In this document: positions 25,630 through 34,064 of the stretch, one piece after another
Numbering within the stretch: the stretch's first letter is position 1
How the letters are laid out: each line of letters begins with the position of its first letter
Assembly: GCA_945860745.1 (NCBI GenBank)
Contig: CAMASH010000006.1
Location: forward strand, 1 to 64,000
Reading direction: 5' to 3'
Length of the DNA stretch: 64,000 bases
Origin: Chthoniobacter flavus
GTDB taxonomy: Bacteria > Verrucomicrobiota > Verrucomicrobiia > Chthoniobacterales > Terrimicrobiaceae
Position numbers and translations under genes: made by a program
The notes under the pieces: model-generated
Databases searched by the model: none
Told to the model about the DNA's origin: nothing
Seen by the model: only the letters and a program-made list of their open reading frames with translations

Positions 25630-26475
25630 GTGCGAATACCACGTCTCGACGATTGGCGAACCTCCCTCGTGGAGACCCGCGGGAAATCTTCCATCGGCGA
25701 AATCACCCTAATGGGCACAATCGCCAATTCTCGGGGGATACAGCGCGAGAAAATGCGTGTTTTTGGTCAATGGGCAATCGTGTATCTGGTGGCAGGAGCA
25801 GGGCGGTATCACGACGCGCGAGGCACCGATACCCCTGTGGGACCCGGCGATGTGATTCTGGTTTCTCCCGAAGTCGCCCATTCGTACGGTCCGAGGGCTG
25901 GCGGGGTCTGGCACGAGATCTACGTGTGTTTTCGTGGGCCTGTGTTTGAAGCCTGGCGGGAGGCCGGAGTGTTCACTCTCCGGAATCCGGTGTTCCGGTG
26001 GAAACCGCCAAGGCAGGGGCTGGAAGTGCTGCAACCCTTCTTCTCGCAATGGAACCAACCCGGGACATCCATGCTCGAAGCGGTCGGTCTGTGGCAACAC
26101 GTTCTGGGCCGCATTTTTTCTTCCCGTTCTTTCAAGCCGGAGCAGGAGCACCGCCCGGCATGGTTTTTGCAGGCCGTCGAACTTTTGGAGCGGACGCCTC
26201 TCGAGGATGACAAAACCCTGCGCGGGATCTCGGCTGCCTGCGCAATGGGCTACGAAAGTTTCCGCAAAAAGTTTGCCGTCATTGCCGGGCAATCTCCTGG
26301 ACGCTACGCGTTGGAGCGCCGGATCGAGCGGGCCCGGCAGTTACTCGCCCGTCATCGCTTCACCAATAAGGAACTGGCCGATTTATTGGGCTTCTCTGAC
26401 GAGTTCCACTTTTCCAAAACCTTCAAGCGTCTCACCGGAACGACTCCCCACGCGGCCCGGAAGGCTCTGCGCTGA
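25630..26475 (+). CDS. AraC family transcriptional regulator
   Basis: 281 residues. The N-terminal half (about 40-110) is a cupin-like effector domain (VYLVAGAGRYHDA, PVGPGDVILVSPEVAHSYGP). The C-terminal 100 residues form the two helix-turn-helix motifs, ending with FTNKELADLLGFSDEFHFSKTFKRLTGTTPHAAR, the AraC signature. The start used is GTG at 25630; an ATG at 25711 is an alternative that still keeps both domains. It is divergent from the PhyH gene and probably regulates it and itself. Confidence 0.9.
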   Translation: MRIPRLDDWRTSLVETRGKSSIGEITLMGTIANSRGIQREKMRVFGQWAIVYLVAGAGRYHDARGTDTPVGPGDVILVSPEVAHSYGPRAGGVWHEIYVCFRGPVFEAWREAGVFTLRNPVFRWKPPRQGLEVLQPFFSQWNQPGTSMLEAVGLWQHVLGRIFSSRSFKPEQEHRPAWFLQAVELLERTPLEDDKTLRGISAACAMGYESFRKKFAVIAGQSPGRYALERRIERARQLLARHRFTNKELADLLGFSDEFHFSKTFKRLTGTTPHAARKALR

Positions 26476-26680
26476 AGCAAGCAAATGCCTGCTGATAAGC
26501 CCCGGGGGGAAACCCCCGCGGCTTCGCATTTGCCCGTGCGGCAGTTGCGATGATTTTGGTGGAACGGATTGTGCTCCGCTTCGCGGGCATGCCGCCGGAC
26601 AAGTTTTGATTCCGCGTTTGCGATCGTGCCGTCGCCGTAGGCTTCGTGGCGACGAGAGAAGAGTCAACTGATGAAAAAGG

Positions 26681-26753
<73 letters not shown>

Positions 26754-26769
26754 GTTGAAAGGGAAACTG

Positions 26770-26798
26770 AGCGTACGCGGCATCCTCCTCCTTGACAA
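26770..26798 (-). promoter_or_regulatory. Probable promoter of tRNA-Phe
   Basis: On the minus strand TTGTCA (26798-26793) and TACGCT (26775-26770) are 17 bases apart, and the tRNA 5' end lies 17 bases downstream. Confidence 0.45.
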
Positions 26799-26950
26799 GC
26801 GGGATGGTGGAAAATTTCATTTGTCGGGCCGCAAAGGGATTGTCGCTTTTGAAGTGACCGGCCTTTGTTGGTTGGCAGAGGGGACTTTTGCCAAGAACTG
26901 TCAGGCCCGCGGAACACGGGAAAAAAATGGAGGGATTCGGTCCCTGGCGT

Positions 26951-26994
26951 CCTGTCCTTGGGTCCGGACATCGGGGACGATGTCCCCAAGGCAG
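26951..26994. repeat. Long imperfect hairpin
   Basis: CCTG-T-CCTTGGG pairs with CCCAAGG-CAGG around an inner stem ACATCG/CGATGT with a GGGA loop. The CCTTGGG/CCCAAGG arms resemble those at 33188-33218 and 33308-33343, so it may belong to the same intergenic repeat type. Confidence 0.55.
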
Positions 26995-27209
26995 GAGATC
27001 GTCCGGGATTCGTCCGGGTCAAGGATCCCCCGGAAGCAGGGGTGGACTTCAATCGGCTGTGGTTGGGCGCCCGGTTCGAACACACGGGTCAGACGGTCTA
27101 CCCGACGAGCGGCCGAAAAGCGGGCCCGGGCATTCCGCCCCGGGTTGACTTCGCCTCTGGGGAATTGGTGGGTGAACCACGTCGGACGTTTGGCTGTTGC
27201 CAAAAAACA

Positions 27210-27241
27210 AAAAAGCCGGGTCTTGGGAGACCCGGCTTTTT
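27210..27241 (-). terminator. Intrinsic terminator of the beta-barrel gene, usable on both strands
   Basis: Perfect 14-bp stem AAAAAGCCGGGTCT / AGACCCGGCTTTTT with a 4-base loop, 20 bases past the stop codon of the beta-barrel gene. Confidence 0.9.
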
Positions 27242-27261
27242 CGAAGAGTTTTTTCTACGAC

Positions 27262-27792
27262 TTAGAAAGCGATACGGATACCGCTGCGCAGGTTGGCCAC
27301 GTTGCCGGTGCCACCGTAGTAGTAGCGTCCGTCAGCGAAGAGGCCGATGTTGTCGGAGAAGCGATACTCGAGACCGCCGCCAACATTGCCGAAGCCGACT
27401 CCAGTTCCGTCCCAGGCTCCGCCGCCGCCGACCATCACGTAAGGAGCGAGGTTGAGGGAGCAGATTGGGTAACGGAAGAAGAAGTTACCGGCGATGGGCA
27501 ACCACTGGCCGTTGTTGCCGGAGTAGATGGAACCTTCGTAGCCGATACCGAAGTATTTGGCGAAGAAGAAGTTCAAGCCAATTCCGCCGCCGGATCCGGT
27601 CTTGAAGTAGGTTCCCTTGCCTCCGAAGAAGCCGGTGTAGAACACGTCGACCTGAAATTCCGTGTCGCGGAAGCGGCAGGTTTCAACAGGTGCGATCGGG
27701 TTTTTGGTTTCCTTGAACGATTTGCCATCTCCAGCGATGGAGGCGACAAGCGAGCAGGCGAGGATTGTGGTAGTAAGGAGCAGTTTTTTCAT
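27262..27792 (-). CDS. Small outer-membrane beta-barrel protein
   Basis: 176 residues. Signal peptide of about 20 residues (MKKLLLTTTILACSLVASIAG). The mature part is Gly- and aromatic-rich with alternating polar/apolar strands (GIGLNFFFAKYFGIGYEGS, GGGLEYRFSDNIGLFADGRYYYG) and ends in Phe (GIRIAF), the usual C-terminal signature for BAM-inserted barrels. It resembles OmpA/Ail-like eight-stranded barrels. It has its own strong terminator and lies 65 bases downstream of hisA. Its function is unknown. Confidence 0.8.
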   Translation of the reverse strand: MKKLLLTTTILACSLVASIAGDGKSFKETKNPIAPVETCRFRDTEFQVDVFYTGFFGGKGTYFKTGSGGGIGLNFFFAKYFGIGYEGSIYSGNNGQWLPIAGNFFFRYPICSLNLAPYVMVGGGGAWDGTGVGFGNVGGGLEYRFSDNIGLFADGRYYYGGTGNVANLRSGIRIAF

Positions 27793-27857
27793 AGGAGCTA
27801 GTTAAGTTAGCGTCGTCTTGATGCCTGATTGATGCAGAGTTGTCAAAGAAAATCTTT

Positions 27858-28586
27858 TTAAATTCCGTTTTTCTTTTCAAACCGGGGGAGCGGCGGAGTG
27901 ATTCGTCCTTCGTAGAGGGCTTTGCCGATAATGGTTCCGTAGAGGCCCGGCAGGAGGGACAATTTTTGCAAGTCCTCCACCCGGGAGACCCCGCCGCTGG
28001 CAATCAGGTTGCAGTCGAGAATTCCGAGCAGGTCCTCCATGGCGGTGTAGTTCGGCCCCTCCAACATTCCGTCGGTTGCAATGTCGGTGTAGATGATGGT
28101 GCCGGCCCCGGCGTCCTGCGCGGCGAGGGCGAGTTCCGTGGCCTGACGCGCGGTGGTTTCCGTCCAGCCCTTCACTGCCACCAGGCCATTCTTGGCGTCG
28201 ATGCCGACGGCGATACGGTCGCCGCCGAATTCCTCGCACATCTCGCGGATGAAATCGCCGGACTCGGCCGCCTTGGTGCCGAGGATGACCCGGCTGATTC
28301 CGGCGGAAAACGCTGCCCTGACATTTTCCAACGTGCGCATGCCGCCGCCGAGTTCGCAGGGGATGTTGACCGCCGCGCAAATGCGGGCGACGTGATCAAG
28401 ATTTTTTGGGGTTCCCCCGAAGGCGGCATCGAGATCGACCAGGTGCAGCCAGTCGGCCCCGGCGGTCTCCCACTTTTTGGCAAAGGCGACCGGCTCGCTG
28501 GAATAGACGGTTTTTTCCGTGGCCAGGCCGCGCTTGAGGCGCACGACCTCGCCGCCCATCAAGTCAATGGCCGGTAGCAGAAGCAT
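27858..28586 (-). CDS. hisA: ProFAR isomerase (HisA)
   Basis: Phosphoribosylformimino-5-aminoimidazole carboxamide ribotide isomerase, histidine synthesis, TIM barrel. 242 residues, normal length. Landmarks: [15 protein letters not shown] at the N-terminus with the catalytic Asp, LGGGMRTLE, VGIDAKNGLVAVKGW, and the second half TDIATDGMLEGPN with the other catalytic Asp, then ASGGVSRVEDL. It overlaps hisH by 23 bases and is the last his gene here; hisF is not in the window. Confidence 0.95.
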   Translation of the reverse strand: MLLLPAIDLMGGEVVRLKRGLATEKTVYSSEPVAFAKKWETAGADWLHLVDLDAAFGGTPKNLDHVARICAAVNIPCELGGGMRTLENVRAAFSAGISRVILGTKAAESGDFIREMCEEFGGDRIAVGIDAKNGLVAVKGWTETTARQATELALAAQDAGAGTIIYTDIATDGMLEGPNYTAMEDLLGILDCNLIASGGVSRVEDLQKLSLLPGLYGTIIGKALYEGRITPPLPRFEKKNGI

Positions 28587-29211
28587 GAGGATTTTCGATG
28601 GAAACGAGGAAGTTTTTCAACACCGCGAGGCCCGGGCTCTGGCTTTTCTCGGGGTGGAATTGAACCGCGTGGATGGCGCCGCGGCTGATGCTCGCGGCAA
28701 AAACTTCCCCATACTCGCAGCGTGCACTGACAAGAGTCTCATCTGCCGGAACAGGGTGGTATGAGTGGACGAAGTAGAACGACGTCGCATCAGGCAAATC
28801 CTGATAGAGGTCACTCTTTGCGGCGACCAGCGTGTTCCAGCCCATGTGCGGAATTTTCAAACCCCGGGCTTTGAAACGAACGACCTTTCCGGCCAGGTAG
28901 CCCAGTCCCTGGACGCCGGGTGATTCTTCGCTGGATTCAAAAAGAAGCTGATAGCCCAGACAGATTCCCAGATAGGGCCGTCCGGCCCGCAGCCACTCGA
29001 GCAGGGGATCCCAAAGGCCGGAGGCGCGAAGATTGCTCGCACAGTTACCGAAGGAGCCCACGCCAGGCACGACCAGGGCATCGAGTTCGTCCAGCCGCGC
29101 GGGATGCGTCAGCAGGGTTACCTTGGCCCCGGAGGCTTCCAGCGCCTTGCCCACGCTGCGGAGATTGCCGCTGCCGTAGTCAACGAGTCCAACGTTGGGG
29201 GCAGAACTCAC
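28564..29211 (-). CDS. hisH: Imidazole glycerol phosphate synthase, glutaminase subunit
   Basis: Glutamine amidotransferase that feeds ammonia to HisF. 215 residues from a GTG start at 29211 that overlaps the hisB stop (GTGA). Triad: Cys in [11 protein letters not shown], and His and Glu in [24 protein letters not shown] at the N-terminus and IPHMGWN are diagnostic. Its partner HisF must be elsewhere in the genome. Confidence 0.95.
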   Translation of the reverse strand: MSSAPNVGLVDYGSGNLRSVGKALEASGAKVTLLTHPARLDELDALVVPGVGSFGNCASNLRASGLWDPLLEWLRAGRPYLGICLGYQLLFESSEESPGVQGLGYLAGKVVRFKARGLKIPHMGWNTLVAAKSDLYQDLPDATSFYFVHSYHPVPADETLVSARCEYGEVFAASISRGAIHAVQFHPEKSQSPGLAVLKNFLVSIENPHASATGH

Positions 29212-29798
29212 AGCACCCCTTTGGTGCTCGGCACGCCCTGCACCCTGGGATCGATTTGCGTGGCAGAGTCCAGGGCCCGGGCCAGGGCCTTGAAAACGCC
29301 TTCCGCCATGTGGTGGGCATCCCTTCCGGCCAGGATGTCCACGTGCAGATTCAAGCCTCCCGCGACAGAGAATGCGCGCAGGAATTCCTCGATCAGTTGG
29401 AAGGAAAAATTTCCCCCGATGGCCTCGACCGCAGAGGGCGGGCGATAGGCCAGATAGGGCCGGCCGCTCAAATCCACCACGGCACGAACCAGCGCCTCAT
29501 CCATCGGCACATAGGCGAAGCCATAACGACGAATGCCTTTTTTGTCACCCAGCGCCTTGGTCAGGGCCTGGCCGAGCGTGATGCCGGCATCCTCCACGGT
29601 GTGATGGAAATCGACTTCGATGTCGCCTTTGGCCTCGAGATCGAGGTCGAACAGCCCGTGCCGCGCAAACAGCGTGAGCATGTGGTCGAAAAACGGAATG
29701 CCGGAACCGATTTTGGCCGCGCCCGTGCCGTCGAGATTCAGGCGGGTGCGGATGGCGGTCTCACTGGTCGTGCGCTCTATGGTCGCTTCACGGGACAT
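29208..29798 (-). CDS. hisB: Imidazoleglycerol-phosphate dehydratase
   Basis: Mn-dependent dehydratase of histidine synthesis. 196 residues, monofunctional (no phosphatase domain). The metal-binding repeats are present: [28 protein letters not shown], and the second half [17 protein letters not shown]. The ATG at 29798 gives [14 protein letters not shown], the normal start. The M14 peptidase gene ends 41 bases upstream on the same strand, so all may be co-transcribed. Confidence 0.96.
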   Translation of the reverse strand: MSREATIERTTSETAIRTRLNLDGTGAAKIGSGIPFFDHMLTLFARHGLFDLDLEAKGDIEVDFHHTVEDAGITLGQALTKALGDKKGIRRYGFAYVPMDEALVRAVVDLSGRPYLAYRPPSAVEAIGGNFSFQLIEEFLRAFSVAGGLNLHVDILAGRDAHHMAEGVFKALARALDSATQIDPRVQGVPSTKGVL

Positions 29799-29839
29799 AA
29801 GCGGAAGAGACTCTCATGGTCCGCCGCCTAAATGAATCA

Positions 29840-30619
29840 CTAAATTTTCCGCCGCGTGCGAAACTCCCCGCGGCACAGGGCCACCGCCTTGGAAATCACC
29901 GCCACCTGCGCGGCCGCCCGGTCGTCCAGGGAATACTCCGAGGGCGTCTCCACGGTGAAGGTGCGGGCCGCATGATGAAAGTGCAGCACGAAGGCTTCCG
30001 GCCAGTCCGGCATCAATTCCGGCGTGATCGAACGCCGCACCACCCCGGCCCGGGCCGACCGGCCCTCGATTTTTTTGCGGGGATCGGCCGGGATGATGCC
30101 GGCCGCGGCCTTCAGCATGGTCTCGGCCCAATGGCGCGGGCGGCTGGGCACCTCGTAGATGTACAAGCCGCGTGCGTCGTAGTCCTCATGCAGAGTCAGG
30201 GCGAGATCGAAGCGGCGTCCGGCCAACAGACGCATCTGCGCGAGGATCTGCGGGATGTCCGCATTGTATCCGCGATTCAAATCGCGCCCCTCGGAATCCA
30301 ACCGGCAATTGCCCGCCAGGCCCCAGGGATTCAGGCAGGGAAAAATCAGCACGTTCACTTCGCGCAGGAGGGAGGAATTTTTTTCCGCCCATTGCAAGAG
30401 TCCTTCGGTGGACGCGACCTCGTCGCCATGGATGCCGGCTGAGAAGTAAATTGCCGGGGCGCCGTCCCCCGCCCGGGCGGATTCAAGAGAGAAAACGTCA
30501 TACCCGGACGCTTTGGCAAACGACGTCATGGTCAGGCCGGTCCGCCGCGCCAGGGCGCGCCAGCGGCGGATCAAGTGCGCGTAGTCATGGGCGCGGTCCA
30601 GCCTCAACACGCGCGGCAT
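29840..30619 (-). CDS. M14-family zinc carboxypeptidase/deacylase-like protein
   Basis: 259 residues. The zinc site is seen as HxxE in AGIHGDEVAS, a third ligand His in LTLHEDYD, and the catalytic Glu in TFTVETPSE. CRLDSEGRDLNRGYN is the substrate-Arg/Asn region of M14 enzymes. Size and layout fit the succinylglutamate desuccinylase/AspA or MpaA-like branch; the substrate is undecided. It follows aguB after only 2 bases, which suggests a joint role, perhaps in an amino-acid or amine pathway. Confidence 0.82.
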   Translation of the reverse strand: MPRVLRLDRAHDYAHLIRRWRALARRTGLTMTSFAKASGYDVFSLESARAGDGAPAIYFSAGIHGDEVASTEGLLQWAEKNSSLLREVNVLIFPCLNPWGLAGNCRLDSEGRDLNRGYNADIPQILAQMRLLAGRRFDLALTLHEDYDARGLYIYEVPSRPRHWAETMLKAAAGIIPADPRKKIEGRSARAGVVRRSITPELMPDWPEAFVLHFHHAARTFTVETPSEYSLDDRAAAQVAVISKAVALCRGEFRTRRKI

Positions 30620-30621
30620 GG

Positions 30622-31503
30622 TCAGTCGATCAGGCGTTTGGTGATATCGGCGTAGGCATCAATGCGGCGGTCGCGCAGGAAGGGCCAGTGGGTGCGCTGG
30701 GTGTCCACGGTATCGAGATCGATTTCCGCCACCAGCACCTCGTCCTGGTCCGTCGAACCTTTGGCCAGAATCTCACCGGACGGATCGCAGAGAAAACTCT
30801 GCCCCCAGAACTCGATGCCCTCCCCGCCATCCGGGGCCTCATGGCCGACGCGGTTGGGCACGGCGACGTAACATCCGTTGGCCACGGCATGTCCGCGCTG
30901 CACGATCTCCCACGAGGAGTGATGACGCTTGCCGTATTGGGCTTTTTCCTTGGGATGCCAGCCGATGGCGGTGGGATAGAACAAAATCTGGGCCCCGTTG
31001 AGAGCGGTCAGCCGGGCCGCCTCGGGATACCATTGGTCCCAGCAGATGCAGACGCCGATTCGCCCGAACTTCGTATCCCAGGCGCGGAAGCCGAGGTCGC
31101 CCGGCGTGAAATAAAATTTTTCGTAGAAAAGCGGGTCATCCGGGATGTGCATCTTGCGGTATTTGCCGAGGTAGGAACCATCGGCATCAATGACCGCCGC
31201 CGTGTTGTGATAAACGCCCGGTGCGCGCCGCTCAAAAAGTGAGGCCACGATGACCACCCCGAGTTCCTTGGCCAGAGCCTGCATTTTCTCCGTGGTCGGG
31301 CCGGGAACGGGCTCGGCCAGCTCGAAATATTTGTGATCCTCGACCTGGCAAAAATACCGCCCGGTGAAGAGTTCCTGCAGACAGAGGATCTGCGCACCGC
31401 GTCCGGCGGCCTCGCGGATGCCGCGTTCCGCCGTCGCGATGTTCTCCGCGGGATCCGTGGTGCAACGATTCTGCACCAGTCCGATTTTTACCTTCTTGGC
31501 CAT
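30622..31503 (-). CDS. aguB: N-carbamoylputrescine amidase-like carbon-nitrogen hydrolase
   Basis: Nitrilase-superfamily enzyme, 293 residues, closely resembling AguB, which converts N-carbamoylputrescine to putrescine. The triad is E44 (CLQELFTG), K117 (KYRKMHIPDD) and C154 (CICWDQWYPE). The FYEKFYFTPGD and YGKRHHSSWEI stretches are typical of AguB. Agmatine deiminase (AguA), its usual partner, is not in the window. A class III aminotransferase at 36182 might act on the same amine, but that is conjecture. Confidence 0.88.
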   Translation of the reverse strand: MAKKVKIGLVQNRCTTDPAENIATAERGIREAAGRGAQILCLQELFTGRYFCQVEDHKYFELAEPVPGPTTEKMQALAKELGVVIVASLFERRAPGVYHNTAAVIDADGSYLGKYRKMHIPDDPLFYEKFYFTPGDLGFRAWDTKFGRIGVCICWDQWYPEAARLTALNGAQILFYPTAIGWHPKEKAQYGKRHHSSWEIVQRGHAVANGCYVAVPNRVGHEAPDGGEGIEFWGQSFLCDPSGEILAKGSTDQDEVLVAEIDLDTVDTQRTHWPFLRDRRIDAYADITKRLID

Positions 31504-31555
31504 GAGAGGATGACTAGCTCAGGAAAACCGGCGAGGCCATCGAAATAGGACTCCC

Positions 31556-32131
31556 CTAGGGCGATTTGCGCGGCACGATTTTCACGCTCTTGATCTCGAC
31601 GCGTTCGGTCGGCTTGCTGGGCTCACCGCCAGCCGAGGCCGTGACCGGGGTCTTTTCAATTTTCGCCAGGGTCTCTTCTCCGCTGATCAATTGGCCAAAG
31701 CCCGTGTACTTGCCATCGAGGAACGGGGCCGGGCCGAACATGAGGAAAAACTGGCTGCCGGCGGAATTCGGATCTTGCGAGCGGGCCATGGAAAGGACGC
31801 CGCGCTCGTGTTTGCGGGCGTTGAACTCCGCCTCAATTTTGTAGCCCGGATCGCCCGTGCCCCAGCGGGCTTCCTGGGCGGGGTCCCTGGTGAGCGGATC
31901 GCCGCCCTGGGCCATGAACCCGGCGATGATGCGATGAAACGCGGTGCCGTCATAAAATCCCGCGGCTGCCAGTTTTTTAAAATTGGCCACAGTCTTGGGC
32001 GCGACCTCGGGCCAGAACTCGACCACGATCTGGCCTTGCGATGTCTCGATCACGGCCACTTCATCGGAAGCAGCGCGCAGGGTGGGGAGGGCAAGAAGAA
32101 GGGAGCAGAGGAGAGGGAAGAGGCGTTTCAT
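31556..32131 (-). CDS. Exported peptidyl-prolyl isomerase (cyclophilin)
   Basis: 191 residues from ATG at 32131. Signal peptide KRLFPLLCSLLLALPTLRAA directs it to the periplasm. The cyclophilin core is complete: TVANFKKL, FYDGTAFHRIIAGFMAQGGD with the catalytic Arg, GVLSMARSQDPNSAGSQFFL and FLDGKYTGFGQLISG. It stands back to back with a second, cytoplasmic cyclophilin gene 95 bases away, so the pair supplies the same activity to two compartments. Confidence 0.93.
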   Translation of the reverse strand: MKRLFPLLCSLLLALPTLRAASDEVAVIETSQGQIVVEFWPEVAPKTVANFKKLAAAGFYDGTAFHRIIAGFMAQGGDPLTRDPAQEARWGTGDPGYKIEAEFNARKHERGVLSMARSQDPNSAGSQFFLMFGPAPFLDGKYTGFGQLISGEETLAKIEKTPVTASAGGEPSKPTERVEIKSVKIVPRKSP

Positions 32132-32226
32132 CAAGGGGAAGTTATTTCACGGCCCGGGCGTTCTGTCATGCGAACAATCGGTCGGCGCTTTACTTTGTGG
32201 CGGGGACGCAGGATGTTGCCCGCCTC

Positions 32227-32724
32227 ATGTCAGACATCCGCATTCTCCTAACGACCGGCCAGGGCGATATCGAAGCGACCCTTTTCTCCTCCAAGGCTCC
32301 TGTCACCGTGGCCAATTTCCTCAATCTTGCCCAGCGGGGATACTACGAGGGCATCACCTTCCACCGCGTCATTCCGGATTTCATGGTCCAGGGCGGCGAC
32401 CCGTCCGGCACCGGCGGGGGCGGACCCGGGTACAACTTCGAGGACGAGGTGAAGACCGGCCTCAAGCATGACAAGTCCGGCATTTTTTCCATGGCCAACC
32501 GGGGTCCCGGCACGAACGGCAGTCAGTTTTTCATCACCCACGTGCCCGCCCCCTGGCTGGACGGAAAACACACCATCTTCGGTGAGGTGACCAAGGGCCA
32601 GGATGTCGTCAATGCCATCAAGCAGGGCGACAAAATCGTGAAAATCGAAATCCTTGATTCGCCCGCGGAACTCTTCGAGGCGCAGAAAAAGCGCATCGCC
32701 GAGTGGGAAAAAGCGCTGGGGTGA
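32227..32724 (+). CDS. Cytoplasmic peptidyl-prolyl isomerase (cyclophilin)
   Basis: 165 residues from ATG at 32227 (MSDIRILLTTGQGDIEATLF), without a signal peptide. The core has GITFHRVIPDFMVQGGDP with the catalytic Arg, GIFSMANRGPGTNGSQFFI and WLDGKHTIFGEVTKG. It has a short helical C-terminal extension rich in Lys and Glu. It is divergent from the exported paralogue. A hairpin (32731-32752) follows the stop codon. Confidence 0.93.
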   Translation: MSDIRILLTTGQGDIEATLFSSKAPVTVANFLNLAQRGYYEGITFHRVIPDFMVQGGDPSGTGGGGPGYNFEDEVKTGLKHDKSGIFSMANRGPGTNGSQFFITHVPAPWLDGKHTIFGEVTKGQDVVNAIKQGDKIVKIEILDSPAELFEAQKKRIAEWEKALG

Positions 32725-32730
32725 ACTGGA

Positions 32731-32752
32731 GGGATGCGAAGCTCCGCATCCC
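32731..32752. terminator. Hairpin between convergent cyclophilin and GlsB/YeaQ genes
   Basis: GGGATGCG / CGCATCCC 8-bp stem with a 6-base loop, 6 bases after the cyclophilin stop; no T-tract. Confidence 0.45.
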
Positions 32753-32822
32753 TTGTGTCATCCGGCGGCCTTCCGGGGAGGCGGGGATCCCGCGCCCCAT
32801 CGGCCGCCCTCCCTGCCAAAGT

Positions 32823-33074
32823 TTACTTCTTGGTGACCAAACCGTAAACGATCAGCAGCACGATCGCGCCGAGCGTGGCGATGAAGATGCCCCCGATATC
32901 GAAAGACTCGACCTGGCCGAGGCCGATGAAGCTGGCCAGGAATCCGCCCAAGACGGCCCCCACGATGCCAATGCCGGTCGTGACAAGACAGCCGCCCGGT
33001 TGCTTGCCGGGAATGATGAATTTGGCCAGTGCCCCGGCGATGAGCCCGAGAAAAATCCAGGATAGAATTCCCAT
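32823..33074 (-). CDS. GlsB/YeaQ/YmgE family membrane protein
   Basis: 83-residue protein with three hydrophobic segments. MGILSWIFLGLIAGALAKFI, then GCLVTTGIGIVGAVLGGFLA, is the Gly-rich transglycosylase-associated/GlsB family pattern, linked to general stress in other bacteria. The start ATG at 33074 gives the standard N-terminus. It is alone on its strand, convergent with the cyclophilin gene. Confidence 0.9.
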   Translation of the reverse strand: MGILSWIFLGLIAGALAKFIIPGKQPGGCLVTTGIGIVGAVLGGFLASFIGLGQVESFDIGGIFIATLGAIVLLIVYGLVTKK

Positions 33075-33135
33075 GGCGCGAGCGTGCCGCAAACGCCCGC
33101 TTTTCCAAGCGCAAAGTTGCCGCCGGTTCAGAAAA

Positions 33136-33180
33136 GGGTACCGGACAAAAATCTTTCAGGAATCCCCGGAGGGGATCAAT
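33136..33180 (+). repeat. Dispersed repeat, diverged copy A
   Basis: GGGTACCGGACAAAAATC followed by a GGAATCCCCGGAGGGGAT segment; aligns with copy D at 39592 in the same orientation. Confidence 0.6.
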
Positions 33181-33187
33181 CCGACAG

Positions 33188-33343
33188 CCCAAGGTTGCAA
33201 AGAGTGAGCGACCTTGGGGATCGACAGGAGAATAGAACCAACCCTGAATGGGTTGCCTCGGGCGAGGGACACACCCCATTCAGGGTTGGTCTCTGGTTTG
33301 CTCTAGACCCAAGGTAGTCCCACAGCCGCGGGACTACCTTGGG
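33188..33343. repeat. Cluster of three inverted repeats in a 420-bp gene-free region
   Basis: Region 33075-33494 has no gene. It holds CCCAAGGT (33188-33195)/ACCTTGGG (33211-33218); a perfect 16-bp pair ACCAACCCTGAATGGG (33237-33252)/(33275-33290); and a perfect 14-bp pair CCCAAGGTAGTCCC (33308-33321)/(33330-33343). First and third share the CCCAAGGT arm. Flanked by dispersed-repeat copies A and B. No open frame with family features is seen. Confidence 0.8.
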
Positions 33344-33415
33344 CGGTGGGATGCAGCCACGGTGTGGCACAGAAGCTTACAGGTTCCCAAAAAACGCCGA
33401 TCGGGAGATCCCTCA

Positions 33416-33433
33416 GAAATTTGTCCGGCACCC
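33416..33433 (-). repeat. Dispersed repeat, copy B
   Basis: Exact GGGTGCCGGACAAATTTC on the minus strand, followed in that orientation by the short palindrome GGGATCTCCC. It lies 61 bases upstream of the YqgE gene. Confidence 0.75.
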
Positions 33434-33494
33434 TTCAGAAAATCCGGGCAGCATCCTCTTGCGAAATTCCCCTTCCCCGCTAAGTAATTCTGGC

Positions 33495-34058
33495 ATGAGC
33501 TTGGAAGGACCAACCGCGGAAAACCTCGCCGGGTCCCTGCTCGTCGCCCATCCCGGTTTGACCGACCCCAATTTCCGCCGCACCATTATTTTTCTCTCCC
33601 AGCACAGCGCGGACGACGGGGCCATCGGGCTCGTGCTGAACCGTCCGCTGAAGAAGACTTTCGGCGAACTCGCGGTCGGAGGCCAGCCCGGCGACCTCGA
33701 TCAGGTGGAGCTTTTTTATGGCGGACCTGTGGCCGATGATCAACTCACCCTCGCCAGTTTGCTTTGGGTCGACAAACCCGCCGCCGTGGCCTTTCACAGC
33801 TACATGGGCAGCGGTCTCGCTGATGTGAAGATCGATCCGCCGTGGCCGTCGGGACTGCGCGGCTTCCTTGGCTATGCCGGGTGGAGCCGGGGCCAGCTCG
33901 AAAGCGAGATCGCGCAGAATGCCTGGATCGTCCGGCCGCCTTCGCGCGAGTTCATCGAAAGGGAGGATCCCGAAAATGCCTGGCGCGAGATCATGCGGAA
34001 TTCCGGCCCGATGATGAAGCTCCTGGCCGAGGCTCCGGATGATCCGGAGTTGAATTGA
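33495..34058 (+). CDS. YqgE/AlgH family protein (DUF179)
   Basis: 187 residues of the UPF0301 family. Hallmarks: GSLLVAHPGLTDPNFRRTIIFL, GAIGLVLNRPL, LFYGGPV and RGFLGYAGWSRGQLESEI. The biochemical role is unsettled; AlgH was named for alginate regulation in Pseudomonas. The start ATG at 33495 gives MSLEGPTAENLAGSLL. It is convergent with the iGluR-like gene, six bases apart. Confidence 0.93.
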   Translation: MSLEGPTAENLAGSLLVAHPGLTDPNFRRTIIFLSQHSADDGAIGLVLNRPLKKTFGELAVGGQPGDLDQVELFYGGPVADDQLTLASLLWVDKPAAVAFHSYMGSGLADVKIDPPWPSGLRGFLGYAGWSRGQLESEIAQNAWIVRPPSREFIEREDPENAWREIMRNSGPMMKLLAEAPDDPELN

Positions 34059-34064
34059 CGCGGC

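Larger units (their letters stand above)
26754..27209. other. Gene-free stretch between tRNA-Phe and the beta-barrel gene, with one long hairpin
   Basis: Apart from the tRNA promoter and the hairpin at 26951-26994 I see no gene. A long plus-strand open frame that runs through here into the beta-barrel gene is antisense shadow coding with no family features. Confidence 0.5.

Noticed and set aside
27210..27241. Possible inverted repeat of a mobile element
   Set aside because: Position right after a stop codon and A/T tails fit an intrinsic terminator.
26755..27801. 348-codon plus-strand frame through the tRNA-beta-barrel gap
   Set aside because: Its second half is antisense to the beta-barrel gene and its first half crosses a hairpin region; no family features.
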